Shown piece after piece: positions 23,672 to 34,249 of a stretch of DNA of 64,000 bases. This stretch comes from Prillingera fragicola (lineage: Eukaryota > Basidiomycota > Tremellomycetes > Trichosporonales > Trichosporonaceae): contig BEDY01000009.1 of assembly GCA_002335605.1 (NCBI GenBank), positions 62,001-126,000 of the forward strand. Direction: 5' to 3'. A program made the translations under genes and the position numbers. The notes under the pieces were generated by a model. It worked only from the letters and a program-made list of their open reading frames with translations. It did not search any database and had not been told where the DNA came from. How positions within the stretch are numbered: position 1 is the first letter of the stretch; each line of letters begins with the position of its first letter.

Positions 23672-26334
23672 TCAATTCTGAGTCGAATTGTCAGGCCAAA
23701 ACGACATCAACGTCGCCAGGTCAGCAAACGGCAACAAGTCCTGCGCGATATCCGCGCCACTCCCCTGCCAAACGGGGTTGGCCTGGAACAGCTCGAGCAA
23801 GCTCCCGCCGTCCATCGCGGCGCCGCCAAACCCAAACCCGACGGGGGCCTGCACGTCGGTCCCAGCCGGGAGGGCCGGGTTGGTGGGCTGCGCGGGCGGG
23901 GCGCGTGGGGAGAGAATGTCGATTATGGCGAGACAGCGCTGCGCGAGCGGGTCGCTGGGGACGGTCGCGAGGGTCTCGCGTGTAGCGCGGACAGAGGCCT
24001 GCCATGCGTCCCTGTCCGGCGAGGTCAGGTCGGTGTGCAGGGCGATGAGGGGCACAAAGGAGGCTTGGAAGAGGAAATGCAAGCCATACCACGTGTCGAG
24101 GCGTGTGAGCGTGTGATCCTTGAAAAAGCCGTGGATGTCGTGGATCGTGTCCATTGCGCAGCGCAGGCAGACACTGGCGAGCACGTCCTCGGCCGCAGCG
24201 TTGCCTTCTTCCTCGACAACCTCCTCGCCCTCGGCCGCACTAGCTGGGCGTGGGGCCATGGGCTGGCCCTTGAGCGCTTTTTCGAGGAAAGCCCTCCTCG
24301 TCAGGATAATCCGGAGGTTGGCGTATCGCCAGAACAGCTTGTGGGCACTAAAGTGCAGCCAGTGCGTGTCCTCGAACGTGTCTGGCGTCGTCGAGGCCGT
24401 CATCCATTCAGGGAGGTCGGCGTACCACGACGTCAAGTCAGCGTCGAGCGCCATGACCTCGGCCACGGCTGGCGGTGGCGTAGAAATGACGCGGTCATAC
24501 ACCCTGTTGCCGACGAGGTGAAAGCTGGCCTGATAGATGAGGCTAGAGTAGACTGTCGTCTCGCGCGAGGCGGGCGGGACTTCTGGGGACGACGGCGTAA
24601 AGTCCCTGTCTTGGGTGTTGTGCACCATGTGCACGTCTGCCTCGCCATACGGGAGAAGCACAGGGCGGCCAAACGTGATGCTAGCGCCAGAGTCAAATAT
24701 ATAGACAACCCACCAGACGCGGCGGCGGACTTCGCGTTCAAACGGCTTGATGTTCCAAAGTGGGAGCTCGCGGTGAAGTCCCAGGCCGATGGCCATGCGC
24801 ACCGCAATGCCCAGGTAGGTGCTGCCTGCATTGGGCTTGTTGCGTTTCTGTGCCAGGTTTGAAAGAAGCGTGAACGCCTGAACAAGAACAAGCGAGCCCG
24901 TCTCGAGGTGGTCCGCAGTGATCGCACTCGTGGCCCGCTCCAGGAACGCGTCGATGACCCACATTGGCTGAGAAGCACAGAATGCACCCAGTCCAGAGAT
25001 GACGTTGAGAAGCACAACCCACTGACGCCGTGGCGGCTGGCCAATAACCTCTGCAAGCTGGGCACGGAATGTCGGCTCGTGCACAATCGGATACTGCGTG
25101 TGGTAGTGCTCAAAGTAGGCGTCAATGTACATCATGCGCTGGCGTTCGGATGGGCGCCACTGTGCGAGGGGTATCGGCGGTGGTGGTTCCACTTGCGTGG
25201 GGAGGTGTGCGAGCGAGACGCCGCCCGCGGTAAGCTGCAGTATGCGGAGCAGAGTTGCGCCAGAGGCAAAGCCTGCAAGTCAGCCCAGACCCAGTGGACG
25301 ATGACTCACCGAGATATCCCTCTCCGTCAGGCTCAACACTCAAGCTCGCAGTACCATCATTGCCCTGGTCCCTCCGACTTTGCCTCTCGTTCCACTCGTA
25401 GCCGGCCGCACTCCTAGGCTGACGCTCATACCTGTCGGCGGTCGAGCTAGCAATTGGTGCGCGGCCCACACTGCTGCCGGAGAAACTAGGCGCACGGCCC
25501 AGAGGTGCGGGCGGACGCGGCGCAGGCGGCAGCTGCGGTGGCGGGGCGCTCGTCGTCGAGCTCGTAGGATGATCACCAAGCAGCGACAGGGGCGAGTTGG
25601 AGCTCGCACCCGACCCGCCTGTCGGGTGATCGTATGTCGTGCGCGCAGCTGACTGAGGGGCGCGCATGGCGAACGGCGGTTTGTGCGGTAGCGCGGGCGA
25701 AGGGGGTGGGGGGCCAAAGAAGCCATCGAGGTTGGAGCCCGGTGGTCCAGGCCTGTTACGCGGGGAGCCTTGCGCGCCGGCGCCGTGGTCATGGCTGTTC
25801 GGAGCAGTGTAGTACTCGCGCGGGCTGTGTTTGGTTGTCGGTGAGAGGGGGACCGTGTCCGTGTCTGTGTCGGGGTTGACGTGCGGCGCATGCGTGGCTA
25901 GGAGACGCTCGAGGTGCTCGACGCGACCTTTTACCTGCTGCAGGTAGCTGTCTTGTCAACATTGCACCAGCGGTGGTGGCTGCGGTCGGTCCGGGATCCG
26001 ACCAACGAGCAAGAAGCAACTGTTGGGGAGCAGGGTCGACTCACAGTTTACCACGCCTGGGCACTTCTGGGTCTGGAAACACGCAAGTCTTGTCATACCG
26101 CCTGCACTGGTTGCAAGGATGGATGCGGTCGCACTTGTCAATGTCAGTAAGATGCCGAGCAAGAGATAGGGATATTGCTGACCTTGCGCTTGAGCCGGCG
26201 GCACTCGATGCACTGAGCGGCGTTAGCGGGGCAGGTGGTGTGGGTCGCGACCAGACGTCCGCTGGGGCTTTTGTCAGAGGACCTACCGAGATTTTAGTCT
26301 GAGGTTGCTTGTCGCCGTCGTCGTCGTTGTCCAT
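23672..26334 (-). CDS. Zn2Cys6 transcription factor with fungal_trans middle domain
   Basis: Minus-strand exons 26287..26334, 26183..26212, 26045..26133, 25310..25947, 23672..25272 encode 801 aa. The 30-nt exon 2 encodes exactly CIECRRLKRK, and exon 3 begins CDRIHPCNQCRRYDKTC. Together they form the six-cysteine cluster (C-x2-C-x6-C-x5-C-x2-C-x6-C, about residues 17-43). A coiled coil follows (YLQQVKGRVEHLERLL), then about 190 residues of Pro/Ser-rich linker. The fungal-specific regulatory domain starts at EHYHTQYPIVHEPTFRAQL and includes YLGIAVRMAIGLGLHRELP. Predicted nuclear activator or repressor; the regulon is unknown. The start is the only ATG close upstream in the right phase. Confidence 0.9.
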
Positions 26335-26625
26335 CTCGGCGTTGGCACTTGCGGCGTCGGCGTCGGTGCTGCTGTCGTTGTTGGGCAGTGACTGTGCGGA
26401 GGGAAGGCAGGCGAGGGTTGAAGATTGGGGGGCGGAGCGGAGCGGATGCAGCCTGAACGGAAGAGCGGGGGCAAATAGTCCGCTCCACGTGGCATGTCAG
26501 TTTATCCGATGGATTATCCAGGGTGGAGGAACGGGGCAGTTGACCCCGCACGACACTCGATGGTCTGCAGGTCTGGGTAAGTAGCATGTTGATGTCTTGC
26601 TGTGCACCACCACAATCACGACAGC

Positions 26626-27657
26626 ATGGACCCAGTAGACATTCTCGCAGACAGGATCTGGACAGCAGCAGAAGGGTTCGTCGTGGCGATCAAGGCATAG
26701 CTAACTATCAGCGCGCAAGAACGGTACATTGTCGGTACGTCTCATCACGCCGCAGTGCTTGGAGCACGCGACCCGCACTGCCATTCTCTCCACGACACCA
26801 CTAACCTCTCAGCAATTGCAGGCATTCCAGGTTCAGGCAAGAGCACACTAGCATACCCTCTAGCCAACCGTATCAACACCCTCTCACGGCAGGCAGGCTC
26901 ATCAGAGGATGTCGCGATCTGCATCGGTGTCGACGGATGGCACTATTCCCAGGCTCAACTGAGAAGCATGGAGGTGAGCGGCAATGGGTGGCAAACATGA
27001 GTCATTTCCGGACCGGAGACACCAACACTGCGGCTCTACCATTCTCTTGCACGGCTGACGATTAGAACCCCACAATGCTCTTTGCCCGACGCGGAGCCCA
27101 CTTCACCTTTGACGCCACTTTGTACGCCACTTTTATCCACTCGCTGTCCACCACCCCCACGGTCGACTTTCCATCATTCAGCCACGCAGACAAGGATCCA
27201 ATCCCCGGCGGTTCCGTGTTGCCGTCCCACAGGATCGTGTTGATTGAAGGCCTGCATGCCTTGTTGGCTGTAGCGCCGTGGTCGACTGCGGCGGAGGTGT
27301 ACAAGGAGAGGATCTGGGTGCATACGCCCAGGGCGGAGGCTAGGGAGCGGCTCGTTGCTCGTCATGTCGAGGCTGGTGTTGAGGCAACTGTTGAGGCGGC
27401 GAGGCGGAGGGTTGACGACAGCGACATGTGAGTGTTGTCGTTTAGGACGGAGCTGACGAGCAAGCCTAAACGCGGACACTCTGCTGAGGAATCTTGTACC
27501 TCCCACTGTCGTGGTTGACTCCGTCACTGGCGAGATGTCCTACCCCAAACCAGGACAAGGTGTGCCCGCCGAGGAGACTGCAGGTGAAGCTCAGGACAGC
27601 TGTCGACTGCCGAGTTCCGAGTTGGGGAACAGCTGTCCAGCTGTTGCAGTGGTGTAA
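26626..27657 (+). CDS. P-loop kinase, uridine kinase/Yfh7-like
   Basis: Exons 26626..26675, 26712..26734, 26813..26973, 27066..27427, 27465..27657 encode 262 aa. The Walker A motif GIPGSGKST (about residues 28-36) spans the exon 3 start. VDGWHYSQAQL matches the substrate-binding D-G-W/F-H region of the phosphoribulokinase/uridine kinase fold. IEGLHALLAVAPW is the second strand, with a D/E-G-L signature. The C-terminal part contains a lid helix rich in Arg (EARERLVARHVEAGV). Length and order fit Yfh7-type ATP-dependent kinases of fungi; the small-molecule substrate is not established for that group. Exon 2 is only 23 nt. Likely cytosolic. The locus faces the zinc-cluster gene divergently across about 290 bp. 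Confidence 0.85.
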
Positions 27658-28461
27658 GCAGAGAGCAGATGGTGTGCATAGGTCGGCACGCGCACGAGAC
27701 TGTAGTATTTAGAGGATAGAGGCAGGTTGTAGGCTGCAAGTACCCGGCCGCGTCCATATCAACATGTATTTAACAGTTTATCCGATCTATGTAAGTCCTC
27801 ATCATCACCGGACACTGCGGCTTCCCCCTGCACACACCACACATCGGTCGGCCATAGGCGTGGCCGCAGCCCGTCTTGCCCAACAGCCAATGAGACAATG
27901 ACCGATGGTAAGGTCCGCTTCATGACCAGTAACCATCGTGGACTGTCACATTTGTGCACCCTCTGTGGACCGGTCTGCATCATCAAGAACCTCGACAAGA
28001 CTCGTTCACTTGTAGTTGCCTCCCTTCCGAGCCCAATGCGCACTCGCCCAGCACTGTATCTGTTCAGTGGGCTTGTCAGTTTGACTGGTGTATCGTCAGC
28101 ATGGAACAGAGAGGGCTGGTACTGTCGCTGGTCAGAGGTGACATCACATCGGGCTATGGGACGGTGTGGCTTCACTCCCTGGCGTCTTTCGTTCGAAAGA
28201 CCAGGGAGCTCGGTCTGATACGTGGATGCGCATGTGGATGACAGGTTGACAGATTTCGGCCATGTACAGTTGGGGTGACCGTCCAAGCCGCTCGAAGAGA
28301 CGAGGCAAGTGCTGTCGAACACAGACTTGCAACGCCGACAAGGCAGTAGGCGAGCGGTCGAGATGGTAGGCGGAGGGAGATAGCCTCTGGGTCTGGGCTC
28401 ATGGCGGACGGGGCAGCAAGGTGGCGTGGAAGAGCTAAACGGAATGGAGCGAGTGGGTGGT
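27658..28461. other. Intergenic region
   Basis: A 187-codon minus frame (27759..28322) exists but shows no coding bias or domain. I see no RNA gene. Confidence 0.4.
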
Positions 28462-29279
28462 TCACAGGTTCCCAGCAGACTGGGATGCGGCCACGGGCGG
28501 TGAGCGAGGTGACCGAATGCTGCTCTCAGGACGCAGCCGCATTCTGCCCTCGTCGAGCTCCTTTTGAAGAAAGGCGTTCAGCTCCTTTTCCGTCAAGTTG
28601 GGGTTGATGACGCGGCGCATGGATGTAGCCCTCGGAGCAAAGCGTCCCAGGACCTTTTTGTCGAATGGCGCGCGATGGGAGAATTCAAACTCGTCATAGG
28701 CGTCGTGTTGTCGATGGTACCCAGCATCAAGGATACCCCGTACCGCCGCATACACAGTCTTATAGCCCGGGTGAGACGTCTGGGTGGGTGGGAGTGCGGC
28801 AGTGGCCTAGCGGTGTTAGATACACGAATGAACGCCACTCACGTCGCTGTACGCCGTCTTGATCGCCACATCGGATTCGGCCAGCCATTCATCGAGTGTG
28901 AGCCGCTGCTTCAGATAGCGCCTCAGGAGCCAGTTGTACCGGTTGCTTGAGTTAGAGCGCGCGCCGCATGGGTGTGTACTCACAGTTCCATTGCGCGGTC
29001 AGCGACCGCCAGGACAAAGCAGTCGTCCGGAATCATCCTGGGCACCTTGGCGGAGCTCGAACCATCCATAATGCTACTCCACTCCAAGCTCGCTGCCTTG
29101 GCGGCCGTTTGGGCATGCTCGGCCGGGTAGCACTGAATCGATGTGCCAGGAGCTGAAAAATAAGCGGTCGTCCAGTCGGATCGTGGGAAGCCAGCCGGAG
29201 GTGATCCTGGGTTGGGATAGACGGAGAGCACACCACCATTTGGCAGATCGATGTATTCAGGACCAGGAGGGACAAACAT
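28462..29279 (-). CDS. Conserved-looking hypothetical protein
   Basis: Minus-strand exons 28984..29279, 28843..28945, 28462..28806 encode 247 aa; the joins are at GTGAGT donors and phases close. It begins MFVPPGPEYIDLPNGG and contains DDCFVLAVADRAMEL, then RYNWLLRRYLKQRLTLDEWL (amphipathic), and ends with a helix rich in Glu/Lys/Arg (TEKELNAFLQKELDEGRMR). There is no signal peptide, membrane span or recognised domain. It is divergently transcribed from the PD-(D/E)XK-like gene 278 bp away, so the two may share a promoter. Function unknown. Confidence 0.7.
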
Positions 29280-29557
29280 GATGGCAAGAGGCGTGGCGTG
29301 GATGTCGTTGATGGGATGCGAGAGAGATGAGAAGCGGTCAAAGATGTGGGTTGCTGGTTCGCGGGTGGCGACGTGTGGGAGAGTTGGGATTAATTCGAAA
29401 GAATTCCAAAAGAAAAAACACCAGCCCACAGGTCCCACCTCCACCGGTCGTGACCACCGTTCGTGACCTTGGGACAAGGCAACTTGGACAACAAGATCAA
29501 TCACTTGCAACTCGACACCACCCTGGCTTCAACGTATCAGACGCGGCAAGCCCAACC

Positions 29558-30904
29558 ATGTCCGCGACATTGCTGAACAATTCTGCCATCATCTCTCGGA
29601 CGCTTGCCACACACAGGGATCCCATTCGACTTTGGGACAACAATCAGGACACGCGACCAAAGACCGAGCACCTCAAGCGGATCATGGAGACCATGCTGCA
29701 AGATCCCAATTACCTTGACTCTGCAGGGTACATGCACATTATCGGCGACATGGACGCCATCCACAGTGAACTGCGCAACGAACTCATTCCAGCCCTGCCC
29801 AACACCCCAGACCCAGACCCTGCGGCGTCACTTGCTCATATCACTCCGAGGAACAAGTCTGCTGCGAACGAGCCCGAGTTCACGCACCACTTCTGGTCCG
29901 ATTACGAGCGCTTCACGGACCGCGTGTTGAGCACCCCCACCTTCACGACCCACTGTTTGCCAGGAACTGTGCTGCAGATGCGAGCGCAATATCCTGTCGG
30001 GTACACCGATCACAATGGTGATAGTCGATACTTTATTCCGGACTTGGTGCTCGCCCTCCCACCACCACCAGGCAGTCACGGGTCTCCAGACTCTATCGCA
30101 GCTGTTATGGAGTTCAAGCATGGCCGCCTTCCGTTTCACCTCATTTGCAATGTGCACGATGCTTTCTTCCGTGCAGGCGGCACCGCATACGCCTGTCTGT
30201 CAGAGTCCACCAACACCAAGCGGTCCATTAGCTACAACTACTCGTTTACCACATCCGAGCAACAGTTTCGCGACGAAATCCAGCACATCACCACGGATGA
30301 CACCCATATTCACACCCTTCTCTATCACGTTCTGGATCTGATCATCCAGAATGCGGCGACGGCGTATGGTGCGGGGTGTCGACGAGCCTTACTTGGCTGC
30401 GGAGACCGATTCCACGCTGCTGGTCCAGGACCAACCCAGTACCAGGGGGAACACCGGTTCCAAGCCATCACCTACACGCCGACAAGTGGTGTCGATGCTG
30501 GAGGTGCCCCGCTGCCCCTGTCGGGTTCCTCATCGTCCATGATTGGTGTCGCACTCGGCCAAGCCTTTGTTAAAGTCCGGGATCGCGCCCTGGCTAACGA
30601 CCATCTGTGCACTCCAGCTGCCCCGGCTGTGGCACCTCCAGCTCCAGATCAGGACACCCATCCCGGTCTCGTGGAAGCCCTTGCTGCAACCGCCTTGGGC
30701 GCCGAGCCAGGGGCCCAACCCTCCTCACTCGTGTGGGCGCAGCTACAGAGCGACTCTGGTGTGAGTCTTCCTGCCTGATGGGAAGCATGCTGACATGCCC
30801 AGTCTTATGTGTCTGACCAACAAGACGCAACTTACATCCAGCCGTCCGATACGGCTACCTCTTCGACAGGCTCAATGTCCATCGACATATCGCCCTCGCC
30901 CTAA
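29558..30904 (+). CDS. Hypothetical protein with PD-(D/E)XK-like signature
   Basis: Exons 29558..30760 and 30803..30904 encode 434 aa. The central region (about residues 105-280) has the order helix (HHFWSDYERFTDRVL), then YFIPDLVLALP, about 20 residues later AAVMEFKHG, then a helix. That matches the P-D...E-x-K arrangement of restriction-like nuclease folds. The C-terminal 130 residues are Ala/Pro-rich and end in a Ser/Thr-rich tail. The splice donor GGT|GTGAGT and acceptor CCCAG keep the frame open to SIDISPSP. The ATG at 29558 follows the best leader; upstream in-frame codons lack coding bias. The fold call is inference from a short motif. Alternative: an uncharacterised fungal family unrelated to nucleases. 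Confidence 0.65.
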
Positions 30905-31330
30905 TGCCTTCTTTCACTTGAATTGCACTTGAAAGCGCGCAGACCCGAGACTGACCTCCATGGCGTGCGCAGCATCATGTGTCAAGAGCATTCGTCTGTA
31001 TGTATGTGTGTGTTGCATTACCTGGGACGTTGGCGAGAATGGGCGCGGGGCACAGGGTTAGTGTGTATGTGAACCGCAACCAGCACCGACGCCGTGTCCC
31101 ACCCAAATCTGCTGCGGCACGTCGTGGGCAATGGCTCCAGGGGCGCTGACTGTGCCGTCGACAGCGTGTGTACGCAAGATAACTGTAACACGCCCACTCA
31201 CAGCAGTCCATCGATCCCATTGTGTGCAGGCTCGACAAGCGCCTAGCTAACTGAAGGGCGCCCACAGACGTGACTGAGCCTCATGTCTGGCGGATTTGTC
31301 GTTTGGCGAAACGCTGATAAAAGCATCACG

Positions 31331-31744
31331 ACCTTGGACGAAGATCCTGCAAGGTCAACTTGTAGATACTGCCTGGCGGATCCAATGCCAGCATGCCAGA
31401 GAGGGACATCAAGCACGGTGAAAGCATCGCTGCCTCAGGCTTGGTGATGTCAGCCACGGGCTTGGGCGCTTGGGGGCCTTGAACTCGTGGCAGCGTGACA
31501 CTCTACCGTCCTGAAGCCTGAAGCTTGGCAGCCTCGAGCTTGATGGCCTGGACATTCACGTCTTGAGCTTGGCATCCTCCACCATCGTGTCCAAGATCCT
31601 GGAGTGTCGCACGTGCTCGACCATCGTGTCTTTGAGTATTGCGTCCACTAGCGCTTGTTGAGCTTGGCGCCCTTCAAGCATGACAGTGTCATCACGCTGA
31701 CCTCGACCAGGCTGGTCTCGCAGCCGCAATGGCGGCGCGGGCAA
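31331..31744 (-). pseudogene. Decayed coding remnant with coiled-coil character
   Basis: Minus-strand reading gives coding-like pieces in shifting frames. One is GRQAQQALVDAILKDTM followed by HSRILDTMVEDAKLK; the next is DVNVQAIKLEAAKLQAS; the last is PKPVADITKPEAAML, ending LQDLRPRS and a stop. Stops or shifts separate the pieces. The first two are heptad-like helices containing a duplicated DTMVE. No parent family recognised, and no start codon is assignable. Confidence 0.4.
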
Positions 31745-31860
31745 CGGCGGTGGTGGGAGCAGGGGTGGGAAGCAGCGGCCATGGGGGGTGAACGGCCACT
31801 GCCACGTTCATCAGCTTAAGTACATGCAAAGGCTCTCCAGGGACGCGGAAGCAAATTGGG

Positions 31861-31894
31861 GTGGAAGCAAATCATTTCTCTTATTTGCTTCCAC
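31861..31894. repeat. 12-bp inverted repeat (GTGGAAGCAAAT)
   Basis: Arms 31861..31872 and 31883..31894 are perfect reverse complements around a 10-nt spacer. Related GGAAGCAAAT half-sites occur just upstream (about 31847) and in partial form downstream. Confidence 0.8.
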
Positions 31895-31908
31895 GTCCAC
31901 AATTGCTT

Positions 31909-31974
31909 CCACATGAGAGCCACATGACTGCCACATGTTTTCCACATGAGCGTCACATGGTTCTCGCATGGCGC
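31909..31974. repeat. 11-bp tandem array of YCACATG units
   Basis: Five exact CACATG hexamers start at 31910, 31921, 31932, 31943 and 31954, each 11 bp apart. A sixth, degenerate unit (CGCATG) is at 31965. The core is conserved while the 4-bp spacers vary, as expected for selected binding sites. The array lies about 360 bp upstream of the M20 peptidase ATG. Confidence 0.85.
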
Positions 31975-32337
31975 CCTTACATGTTACCCCCTTTTAAGAC
32001 GGCGCAAACACCCTTCTCGGCATGGAGAGCACCAAGGCATGCACATTGCAGCCAAGGCCACAGTTGCTTGCTCCCCAACCATCCTCAGGTGTACAGTGCC
32101 AACTGAAATAGAAGGCCAGAAAAGAACAAAGTAACGTCTCGGGGTGGATGGATGCTGCGACTTTTGCTCCCGTCTAGCTGGCCCCGCTCGCTGGCCCCGC
32201 TCGCTGCCCCGCGCGCTGCCCCGCACGCAGGTCTCTGCTAGTCACAGTAATTGTTCATGTTTCTGCAGTGCTTTATTCTTCACTATGGCAATCCGTTCAT
32301 CGTGCCCGACATCGCGACAACTCCATCTCCATCCACG

Positions 32338-34123
32338 ATGAAGCTCTCGACGACGCTTCCGCTTCTTTTCCTCTCCTCAAAAGCCTACTCTAGCTCCGTC
32401 CAAGCACCGCTCCCCGCCACCCCCTCGTCCCCACACTCCAACCTGACCCAAACCTGCGCTCAACCACCGTATCTTGCCCCCTCTCGCGACTTTGGCTATT
32501 TCAACACTGAAGGCTTCAAAGCCCAGGTCGTCCATCGCCTAAGACTCGCCATCCAGTATCCCACAATCAGCTATGATGGCATGAAGGACCCCGAGGGCGA
32601 CGATCACGACGAGCGATGGGACACGTTTCCGCCCTTTCACGACTTTTTAAAGGACACATTCCAGCTAGTCCACGCCATGGCTACTGTCGAGGCTGTTGGC
32701 GGATACTCGCTGCTGTTCACGCTTGAGGGGATCACGGACGCAAAGCCGGTCATGCTGGCGGCGCACCTCGACGTCGTGCCCGTCAGCGACGCCGAGTGGA
32801 CGTTTCCACCGTTTGAAGGGGTGGAGCACGACGTGAGTGTCAGTACAAAGCAAAAGCTGATGAGTAGGGATGGGTATATGGCCGCGGCGCCTCTGACTGC
32901 AAGTCAAACTTGATCGCAATGCTTTCGGCGCTCGAGAGGTTGCTGTCCCGGGGATGGCTGCCCCAAAGGACGCTCATACTTGCTTTTGGCCAGGACGAGG
33001 AGGCCCACGGCACCTACGGCGCACGGCGGATTGCACCAATCTTGGAGGACCGCTATGGAAGACATGGGATTGAGATGATTCACGACGAGGGCGGGGCGGG
33101 TATTGATGATCGTCTTGGTGTGGAGATGGCTGTGCCTGCGCTCGCTGAGAAAGGTGCGTAGTATGACTGGAGGAGGGCTGATGGAAGGTTATGCCGACGT
33201 GGAGATCAAGGTCTCTGCCCGCGGTGGACACAGCTCTGTTCCGCCAAAACATACTGCAATCGGCCTGCTCGCGCGATTCACATCTGCTTTGGAAGACGCC
33301 TCACCGTACGACCCTGTCCTGACGCCAGGTCACCCATATCTATCGTACCTTCACTGTGTCGACACGCACGCACCATACGAGGCGCCGAAATGGCTTCATT
33401 CTCTTCTGGAAAAGGGGGAACAGGCTCTGCCTGAGCTGGCGGAACGTGTTGCCAATCAGAATCCGTACACCCGCTTCTTGATCCAGACTAGCAAAGCTGC
33501 TACCGTCGAGAGCGGCGGGGTGAAAGCGAACGCATTGCCCGAGGAGGCCTGGGTGGTGTTCAACTCGCGGCTTGAGGTGCGTTTTGTGATTCGGGCCAGG
33601 CTGACGACAGATTACGTCTAGTGTCGAAGAGCACACCAAAGTCATCGCCGACGTGCTCCGACCTGTGGCCGAGAAGTGGGATCTCGACATGGACGCCTTT
33701 GGCACCGTCCACCTCTCCAACGCCAGCACAACCTCCCAGGGCTCGGCCAAACTCTCCCTACGAAGCATCACCGAACCCTCCCCAATTACACCCTCTGACA
33801 CGCAAGTCTTTGCAGCATTTGCCCAAGCCCTCCGCTCGGCCTTCAGCGAAGACACGATAGTCGCGCCCGGCGTCGGTGTCGCTGGCACCGACACGAAACA
33901 TTACTGGGATGTGTCGCAGAACATTTTCCGGTGGACTCCCGTGCGGCGCGGGTGGAGGGAGAATGGGCATGCTGTTGATGAGCGGATTAGGACTGAGGCA
34001 GTGGTTGAGAGTGCCAAGTTTTATCACGGTATGCCAGGGGCCGGGCAGAGGGGCCACAGTGCTGACGCCGCAGAGTTGATTGTGAAGCTTGATGAGGCTG
34101 CTGAGGGCGAGGCTAGGGGATAG
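32338..34123 (+). CDS. M20-family metallocarboxypeptidase (CPS1-like)
   Basis: Exons 32338..32832, 32868..33153, 33188..33576, 33611..34123 encode 560 aa, close to yeast vacuolar carboxypeptidase S. It is a predicted zinc-dependent peptidase releasing C-terminal residues from small peptides in the vacuole or secretory path. An N-terminal hydrophobic stretch (LPLLFLSSKAY) may be a signal or anchor. Metal and catalytic motifs in order: AAHLDVVPV (His ligand and Asp), YGRGASDCKSN (bridging Asp), FGQDEEAHG (catalytic Glu pair), and VGVAGTDTKHYWD (C-terminal His). The dimerisation domain starts at YADVEIKVSARGGHSS. Acceptors were chosen to keep GWVYGRGASD and ITSSVEEHTK in frame. Introns are only 34-35 nt. 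Confidence 0.9.
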
Positions 34124-34249
34124 CCCGTGTCCAAGCTCAGCCGCAGCTCACTGACGGGTAGTGAGTTGATGCACCAGTTGTGCCGTTTAGCTCGAACCGA
34201 GCCCAAGACAACCCCGCGAGGACACTGAACGGTGCATTTCACTTGCACA

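Larger units (their letters stand above)
30905..32337. other. Intergenic region with remnant coding DNA and repeat array
   Basis: Holds a decayed minus-strand coding remnant (about 31331-31744), an inverted repeat (31861-31894) and an 11-bp phased CACATG array (31909-31974). No intact gene. Confidence 0.6.

Noticed and set aside
27759..28322. 187-codon minus-strand ORF
   Set aside because: No third-position bias, no domain, and short competing frames on the other strand.
31909..31974. Array considered as CRISPR
   Set aside because: The unit is 11 bp with a 6-bp core, in a eukaryotic genome, without repeat/spacer architecture or cas genes.
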